From the NCBI RefSeq assembly GCF_003144115.1, contig NW_020312010.1, forward strand, positions 380,428-444,427: 64,000 bases of DNA, written 5' to 3'. Positions within the stretch are counted from its first letter, which is position 1; each line of letters begins with the position of its first letter. The notes beneath the pieces are model-generated. The model searched no databases. It was not told the origin of the DNA and saw only the letters and a list, made by a program, of their open reading frames with translations. Positions 58,173-64,000 of this stretch are shown piece after piece. This stretch comes from Tilletiopsis washingtonensis (lineage: Eukaryota; Basidiomycota; Exobasidiomycetes; Entylomatales). The position numbers and the translations under genes are program-made.

Positions 58173-59696
58173 TCACCGTGCCGCGCTAAGCACGGCGAGC
58201 GCCGCCTTGCGCGTGTGGGCAGGCGCACCGGCGCCGCCGTACACGCGGCTCGAGAGCAGCTCGGTAGCGAGGGCGTCGAGACGCTGTGTGGTTGCTGCGT
58301 CGCGCACCACGCCCGAGGACAGGAGCTTGGACGTTGTCTGAGGAGGGAAGGAGACGTCAATCGGGGTGCGAGAGCGAGGCAAGCGTGCGGCGTTGCTGAG
58401 CGACGGCATCTTGCGGCCTATTGAGTACAGCCTGGCTTGCCTCTCCTCCACAGTACTTGTCTCGTCGTGTCCTCCAGCTTTCATCCATCTGCCTCGTGCA
58501 AGCAAGACTCACCATCTTCAGGCCCCAAACAGCCCGCATCCAAGGGCCCGTCTTCCTCACTCCCTCCTCCACATGCGCCATCTCGAGCACGCGCAGATAG
58601 CTCGTGCACGCCTCCTCATACCGCGCCGCCGTGTACTGCGTCTCTGCCAGCTGCAGCACCGCGAAGCCGGACTGCGGCTGGAGCAGAATCTGCTCTTCGA
58701 GCGCAAAGATCGCCTGCGGATACCTGGGCGCAGAAGAGGGCAAGGTGGGTGATGAGACGGGTCACAGCAGAGGAGACGAGCTCGACGAGCAGTAGAGACT
58801 CACATGTGCACCTCGCTGTAGAGCGCCGCCAGCTCCGCCCACGCCTCGGCATCGGCATAGTACGTGTCGACGTAGGCCGTCAATGCCTTGATCGCCTCCT
58901 GGATGCCTCCTCCACGCGCAGTCGTGCCCTCCATGCTCTTCAGCACTGCGATGCGGCGCTTCACGATGATCTGGCATCGCGGAGGGAATGTGTGAGCGGC
59001 AGCTCTGACCGGCGAGATCACAGCAATACATCTCCCCGCCGCACTCACCAAGTTGCCCTCGTCCTTCTTCAGCTCGGCATCGTAGAATGCAAGCGCCTTC
59101 TCGTACTCTTGAGATGCTTCGAGGAGCATCCCCTGCAGCGAAGCGACGCGTGCGGAGTCTGGGAAACGCGTGTTCAGACGGGAAGTGCAGAGCTGTGCGA
59201 AGCAGGGATGCGTGTCAGCGGTCAAGGCGAGAGGCGTTGGGATGCGTGATTGCGGCGAGAGAAGACGGAGCATGGGAGCAGGCCATGAGAAGATCCGACG
59301 CACGCCAGCCTATTCTTGGCCCGAGGCGTCACAGCAGTTCAAGCGAGTGTCCCATCCGCGCAGCTTCCTCCCAGTGGCCCAACCTCTCCCTCTCAGATAG
59401 CACTCTCGTTACATGACTCACCTCAGCCAGCTCCCGCCGTCCACAGTCGAGCGCCGCAATGGCGACCTGCTCGAGGAAGGGCCACATCTCGTCGCCCATC
59501 GTCTCGAGCTGTGCGGCGCGCAGGAGCGTCTCTGCTGCCTGCACTGTCTGCAGGGAGAGCCGCTCTGGCCGACTGAAGGAGCATAGAGGGTCAGATGGGG
59601 GCAGATGAGGAGAGCAGATGGAGAGAGGACGCACCGACGCTGCTGAGCCAGGAACTCGATCGCCGCGGAGGGCGTCATGCTGGCTGCCGAGGCCAT
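58173..59696 (-). CDS. EMC2: ER membrane protein complex subunit 2 (EMC2, TPR)
   Basis: Six exons: 59696..59635, 59572..59422, 59192..59049, 58970..58804, 58723..58513 and 58337..58173; 299 residues, as expected. TPR helices are visible: LNTRFPDSARVASLQGMLLE, QEYEKALAFYDAELKKDEGN, AEAWAELAALYSEVHMYPQA, FALEEQILLQPQSGFAVLQL and YEEACTSYLRVLEMA. The family phrase WGLKMTTSKLLSSG follows. EMC2 is the cytosolic hub of the ER membrane complex that inserts tail-anchored and multipass membrane proteins. Introns 2 (229 nt) and 5 (172 nt) are longer than average. Intron 5 is open in the same frame as exon 6, so read-through models would wrongly extend the last exon. Confidence 0.94.
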
Positions 59697-60374
59697 GTTG
59701 GAGCAGATGCGGGCCGTGCCTGCGGAGAGCTGCTGGCTGGCTGATGTGTAGAGAAGGTGTGGCTCGTGTTCAAAGTACGAAGATTGAAGGTGGCTCCAGC
59801 TGCGCTCAGTGTGTGAGAGAGAGAGGCGAGGGTGGTGGAGAGAAGCCCCGAAGCGAGGCCGCCGTGCTGGCGCATCTGGCGCCCCGTGCGCATCTCCTGC
59901 TTAGTCAGCAGGTCGCACCTCTGGAGATCCGCGGGTGCCCTGCAGGCTGCAGCGCGTGCGTGTTACTCCGGACGTGCTGCTTTTAGCTCCACGAGCACAG
60001 CGCGGGTGCAGCGGAAGCGGATGCGGCAGGCGAGGACGCCGTGCTCAGGGCCTGCCTTCTCGGGACGCCAGAAGGAGCAGACGGGAAGGTGATCCGCCTC
60101 CGGTCTCGTGCCGGGCCGTGGCGGCGAGCAGCTATCTGAGCAGGCAGGCGAGCAGTGCAGGAAGCCTAGGCGAGCCGAGCGTCACTCAGCTCCAGGGTGC
60201 AGACGCATAAGCATGGGCCGTCAACACGAGCCTGCGCCGCTGTCGCTCATGCTTTGCTGTCGTGCCGACTCGCTGCCTGCCTCGCCCCGCCCAGCAGGCC
60301 TCCTGCTAACGAGGCTCAAGGTGCCGGCTTGCTCAACTTGCGTCTCCTCCACCACCACCCAGCCCGCTCTCATC
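59697..60374. promoter_or_regulatory. Divergent intergenic region between EMC2 and the acyltransferase gene
   Basis: A 678-base gap. It ends in a pyrimidine-rich leader with CTCCACCACCACCC just before the acyltransferase ATG. No ORF supported. Confidence 0.35.
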
Positions 60375-62487
60375 ATGAGTGACCCCTCCGCCTCGTCCAG
60401 CACCTCCACCTCCTCGGATGACGAGTTCGCCGTCTATCGCTGGCAGCCGCTGCCCGATGCGCCGCAGACATTCGCACGCAGCTGCTGGGGCGGCGAGCGT
60501 TTCTTCCACCAGTACTCGCGCTGGACCAAGGGGTGCGTCTGAGCACAGAGCGACGCGACGCAAGCCGTGGGGTACTGGCGAGGCGGGCGGCACTGGCTGG
60601 CACATGTTGCGCGCTGAAGCATTCGGGCGATGCCCGTCGAGGCAGCAGCACTCTTCGAGCAGCCGTATTCCACCGCTCCTACACTCGCTGTCCTGCTGTC
60701 CTCCGCGCTGACACTCGCAACAGCCACGCAGACGCCATCGGCATCATGACCGCCTCGGTGCCCAACGTCTCGCACGACCAGCTGCGCGAGCTCGTCGTCG
60801 CTGCTCACGTCTGGGCGCGCTTCCAAGCACCGCTGATTGGCGCCACTGTCGAGGTGCGTGGACCTCACGACGGCGCGTTTGATGCATACTGATCTCAATG
60901 CTCGACAGTGCGGCGTGCTGCCCGGCCTCGAGCCCTGGCTCGGAGCGTGGGTATACCGCTCCTCGTCCGACTCCAAGCTGGCCGAGGAGTGGGCGCGTCG
61001 CAGCATCTTCTTCTACACGGTGTCGCCCTCTCAGACGCTCGCCGAGCGTGTCGAGGAAGTGCGCGTCGAGCGTACTCTCGACGCCGCTACGTCCGAGTGT
61101 CCGCTCACAGTGCACTTCGTAGTCGGCAATGACGGAGAGCACACGATGCTGCAGCACGGCACGCACTACATTTTCGATGGCCAGAGCAATCTCTCGCTCA
61201 TCGAGCTGGAGCTGTCATTCTGGGCACGCTGGGCACACGACGTCGAGGGCGGCTGGCGCGAAGTGCGCAGTCTCAAGTGGGGCGAGGAGGTGGCCCGCCT
61301 GCCGCGTGCGCTGCCAGAGAGCATCGGCCTGCCCTTCGACGACTGCCACGACGACGAGCAAGCGCAGAAGATCATCGGCCCCGAGCTCGCCGGCCACGGA
61401 CCCTCGCTCGGACTTCCGCCTCAGCATCTCGAGCCGAGCGGCGAGCTCGGCCACGCCTTCCACTCGCGCCGCATCCTCTCGCCAGAGATTTCGGCCAGCT
61501 TCAACCGCGCCTGCCGCGCTCTCGGATTCACGAGTGGCCATGGACTCGATGCGGCGCGCCACATTGCCGTCTGGGCGTTGCGCTCGCAGGATGCAGCCGC
61601 GGCAGGAGAAGAGCTCGAAGAGACGCACATCATCAACTTCATGCTGCCCATCGACTTCCGCCGCTACTTCAAGAGCGAGTACCTTGGCAAGCCTTACATC
61701 TGCACCGGCACCGCCGGCTTCACGACCGAAGTCGATCTGCAGCTCATCGCGCCGAAGGACGGCGAGACGATGGGAGAGAAGGCCTGGCTGCTGCGCGCAT
61801 GGAAGGACGTGGGGCCGGAGCTGGCGAAACAGTACAATGCCGTGGCGAATGATCGCGACATCATCAGTGCGTGAGAGACAGTAATCTGCGCTGGTGATGC
61901 TGCACCCAACTGCACGCTGACTCAATTCGCGTTCACAGAGGGCATGGGTCCGGTGACGGACATGCTGGGCGTCAACAACGAGGAGTGAGTCGTGCCTCTT
62001 TCAGCACGGTGCACAGCATCGCTGACTGCTATCTCCCTCACAACAGCTGGCCGCCGTTCGAGATGATCAACCCCGGAGACGCATACACGTCGCTCGGCAA
62101 GCTCGAGTCGCGCCTGCGCACCAACTACGCTGCGGATGGCGGTGCGAACGGCGCACCCGTGGTGCAGATTCTCGACTGGTTCAACACGGTGCGTCCCTCC
62201 TGCCCTCCTGCACCCGCAGCGAGCTCACACCACCACCTTCTACACAGAGCCGCCTCACTCGTCCCCAGATGGGTCTGCACACCTGGCTCTTCGGCGGCCG
62301 CATCCATCTCAACACGAACCACTCGGCGCACTACGAGCGCGCCTACATTGCGCGCTACGTCGATGTCGTCGAGCAGCTCATCGTGCACGCTGCCGAGACG
62401 TATGGCGGCGCTTCGAAGAGCAACGCACCGTCAAAGACGGGCGAGGGCCTCGAGCCGGTGCAGAAGATGCGCGATGCGAAGCTCTGA
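60375..62487 (+). CDS. CoA-dependent acyltransferase superfamily protein (HxxxD)
   Basis: Six exons: 60375..60532, 60724..60853, 60909..61866, 61939..61984, 62047..62188 and 62269..62487; 550 residues. The fold is suggested by the opening RWQPLPDAPQTFARSCWGGE, the helix QLRELVVAAHVWARFQAP, and the active-site motif HYIFDG with His182 and Asp186 in HxxxD spacing. NFMLPIDFRRYFKSEYLGKP corresponds to the mid-domain strand that reads PxxxR in condensation and acyltransferase enzymes. A C-terminal half-domain follows. Similar fungal proteins acetylate alcohols, sugars or terpenes in secondary metabolism (Tri3-like) or make acylated glycolipids. No signal or membrane span is seen. No biosynthetic neighbours are present, so the substrate is unknown. 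The canonical DFGWG motif near the C-terminus is not obvious. Confidence 0.72.
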
Positions 62488-62826
62488 GCATCACTTGACT
62501 CTCTCATACCCCTAGCCCACCTCTGTCGCTGCCGCGACGGCCTTCACTGCAGGCCGGTCCTGCCTGGCGTCGTCGCCAGCGCTCCTCAGCTCTGTGGCAC
62601 TCTCTAGCCCTCTAATGACCACATCCTTGTCACGCGAGCGCTTTGCACGCCTTTGCAGCTCCTGACTTGTGGCCGGCCGCTGCGCTCAGACGGGGGCACA
62701 GGCCTCTCCAGGGCGTCGCGCAGATGACGAGTTATATTGCTGAGCGCTTCGCGCTCGCGGAGATCATTGAGATGGAAACGGTGATGAAGACGACGGAGAC
62801 GGAGCAGAAGCACAGTGCGCTCACGC
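62488..62826. other. Intergenic between convergent genes
   Basis: A 339-base gap between the acyltransferase stop and the acyl-CoA dehydrogenase stop. No ORF or repeat is supported. Confidence 0.35.
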
Positions 62827-64000
62827 TCAGAGCTTGCTCGGGTCGATGCGGATCGTCTTGATCGCCTGCTTGATACCAGCGTCGAGCATGACGTCTCTCG
62901 CGCCGCTGCGAAGCAGAAATGTCAGCATGTGGTCTCTCCCGTCCACCTCTTGCTTCTGCGGCTCACCCAGGCGTCATCAATGCATTGACCTCTCGGTAGA
63001 TGCGCTCGATGCGAGCGCCAGCTCCGCCCTTGGTCAGGCCCATGCCGCCCAGCAGCAGGCCGGCCTCGCGCACGACGTTGGCGAGGACGATCGTCGAGTG
63101 CGCTGCACGAGTGGCGTCAGCGATGTGGAGCGCAAAAGGCGTGATGCGGTGGGAACGACGAACCCTTGAGCAAGGCGGCGGAACCGCCAGTGAGCTGCAA
63201 AGTAGTGTTAGCGAGGGCAGGGCAGGTTGCGCAAGTGCAAAACGCACGACGTTGGACTGCTCGATGGTCATCTTGCTCTGCTGGAAGACAAGCGACTCGG
63301 TCCCTTTTCAGAGCGCACTGGGTGTCAGCTGCAGACCGGGAGCAGAGAGTAGCTTGCACCGCAACGCACAGGCCTGCAGTGCCTCGACCTCACGCGCCAT
63401 ATGCGCCAGCTGGTGGCGCACGACTGGCTGCTCAATGAGCTTCTTGCCGAACACGACGCGCCGGTTGGCGTGGTTTGTGGCGTCTTCGATGCTGCGTGCG
63501 GTGTCAAGGCTGTCAGTCAGGAGCGAGAGCATGCGCCCTGGCAGAAGCTTGCAGAGCGACGCACCAGACTGAGAGAACAGCGTCAGTCACGAGCGAAAGG
63601 CAACGTGGCGCGACAGACTCACCGCGAGCGAAGCGCAGGGCAACGTAGACGCTGAGAATAGGTGTCAAAGTGTCAGCAACTCGCCTTCTTGCCCCCTTCT
63701 CGTCCCGCGCAAGATTCTCACATCGTCATGCGCTCGTGGCTGAAGCACGCAGCAGCGAGGAAAGACGCCAAAATACGTCAGCAGGCACTCGTCGCAGCAG
63801 ATCGACGATGCAGCCTCACTTGAAGTTGTACATCTGCGCATCCCACCTGCGTCAGCTTTCTCTCCTTTCCCTTTGCTGCAGCAGCACTCACGATGTACTT
63901 GAAGCCCTCGCCCTCCTTGCCGACCAGGTTCTCCACAGGCACGTGCACGTCGTCCATCTCGAAGATGGTAGTGCCGCTGCCGGCGCTCTGCATCTTCATC
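62827..64000 (-). CDS. Acyl-CoA dehydrogenase, 3' part, with PTS1; includes a 4-nt microexon
   Basis: The 5' part lies outside the window. Visible exons: 63999..63892 (edge), 63833..63820, 63739..63722, 63651..63623, 63568..63565 (4 nt), 63509..63370, 63303..63248, 63194..63164, 63102..62967 and 62905..62827. Together they read in one frame: TTIFEMDDVHVPVENLVG, GFKYIMYNFNHERMTI, RFARVCLDTARSIEDATNHA, RRVVFGKKLIEQPVVRHQLA, MGLTKGGAGARIERIYREV and the end IKTIRIDPSKL. The SKL end is a peroxisomal import signal. This C-terminal helical domain is typical of flavin-dependent acyl-CoA dehydrogenases, here probably a peroxisomal fungal type that may carry an N-terminal cytochrome b5 domain outside the window. 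The 63163..63103 intron starts GTTCGT, a weak donor. Confidence 0.9.

Noticed and set aside
58341-58512. Extending the EMC2 last exon through the open intron (GRKMPSLSNAARLPRS...)
   Set aside because: The frame is open, but the family phrase WGLKM-TTSKLL is only formed by splicing 58513 to 58337, which also has good splice signals.

Overview
This is a GC-rich nuclear fungal contig. Almost every gene is split by short introns, mostly 45-80 nt, with GTGAGT or GTGCGT donors, CTGAC/CTAAC-like branch points and CAG acceptors. With the protein families present, this points to a basidiomycete, plausibly of the Ustilaginomycotina type, though I cannot place it further. I rebuilt gene models by hand from reading frames and splice phases. 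In 24 of the 29 coding calls the exons join in phase across the stated splice sites. I saw no tRNA or rRNA gene, no mobile element and no CRISPR array.

Layout, left to right. 1-5.0 kb: a minus-strand gene cut by the window edge, a Pho80/PCL-type cyclin (+) and an orphan gene (+). 5.3-11.9 kb: a minus-strand run of RPS2, an 11-exon GH13 alpha-glucosidase and an 11-exon Bna3-type kynurenine aminotransferase. 12.2-16.7 kb: a peroxisomal 2,4-dienoyl-CoA reductase and Ku70 (+). 17.9-19.0 kb: a cysteine-rich CYSTM-like protein (-). 20.7-25.4 kb: a large Rax2-type polarity protein ending in an SH3 domain (+). 25.8-29.0 kb: Not3/5 of CCR4-NOT (-), divergent from mitoribosomal bL19m (+). 30.7-32.8 kb: the mitochondrial GTPase Mtg1 (-). 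33.3-36.2 kb: a plus-strand intron-rich gene I could not resolve. 37.2-41.2 kb: a tricalbin-like SMP/C2 lipid-transfer protein (+).

41.7-45.3 kb: two tandem minus-strand genes for acidic coiled-coil proteins of no recognised family, duplicated together with their promoters. One of them carries the coiled-coil unit twice. 46.5-48.9 kb: a 67-residue protein (-) and Rad10/ERCC1 with a C-terminal ubiquitin-interacting motif (+). 48.9-54.1 kb: a minus-strand run of a chromodomain protein, NSA2 and an unusually extended Rab GTPase. 54.7-55.9 kb: two small doubtful ORFs. 55.9-59.7 kb: mitochondrial tyrosyl-tRNA synthetase and EMC2 (-). 60.4-62.5 kb: a CoA-dependent acyltransferase (+). 62.8-64.0 kb: the 3' part of a peroxisomal acyl-CoA dehydrogenase (-).

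The genes are mostly independent housekeeping functions. Links worth noting are two beta-oxidation enzymes that both carry SKL-type peroxisomal signals, two DNA-repair genes (Ku70, Rad10), three mitochondrial translation or ribosome-assembly genes (bL19m, Mtg1, TyrRS), and the duplicated coiled-coil pair. The coiled-coil pair is the best candidate here for something undescribed.
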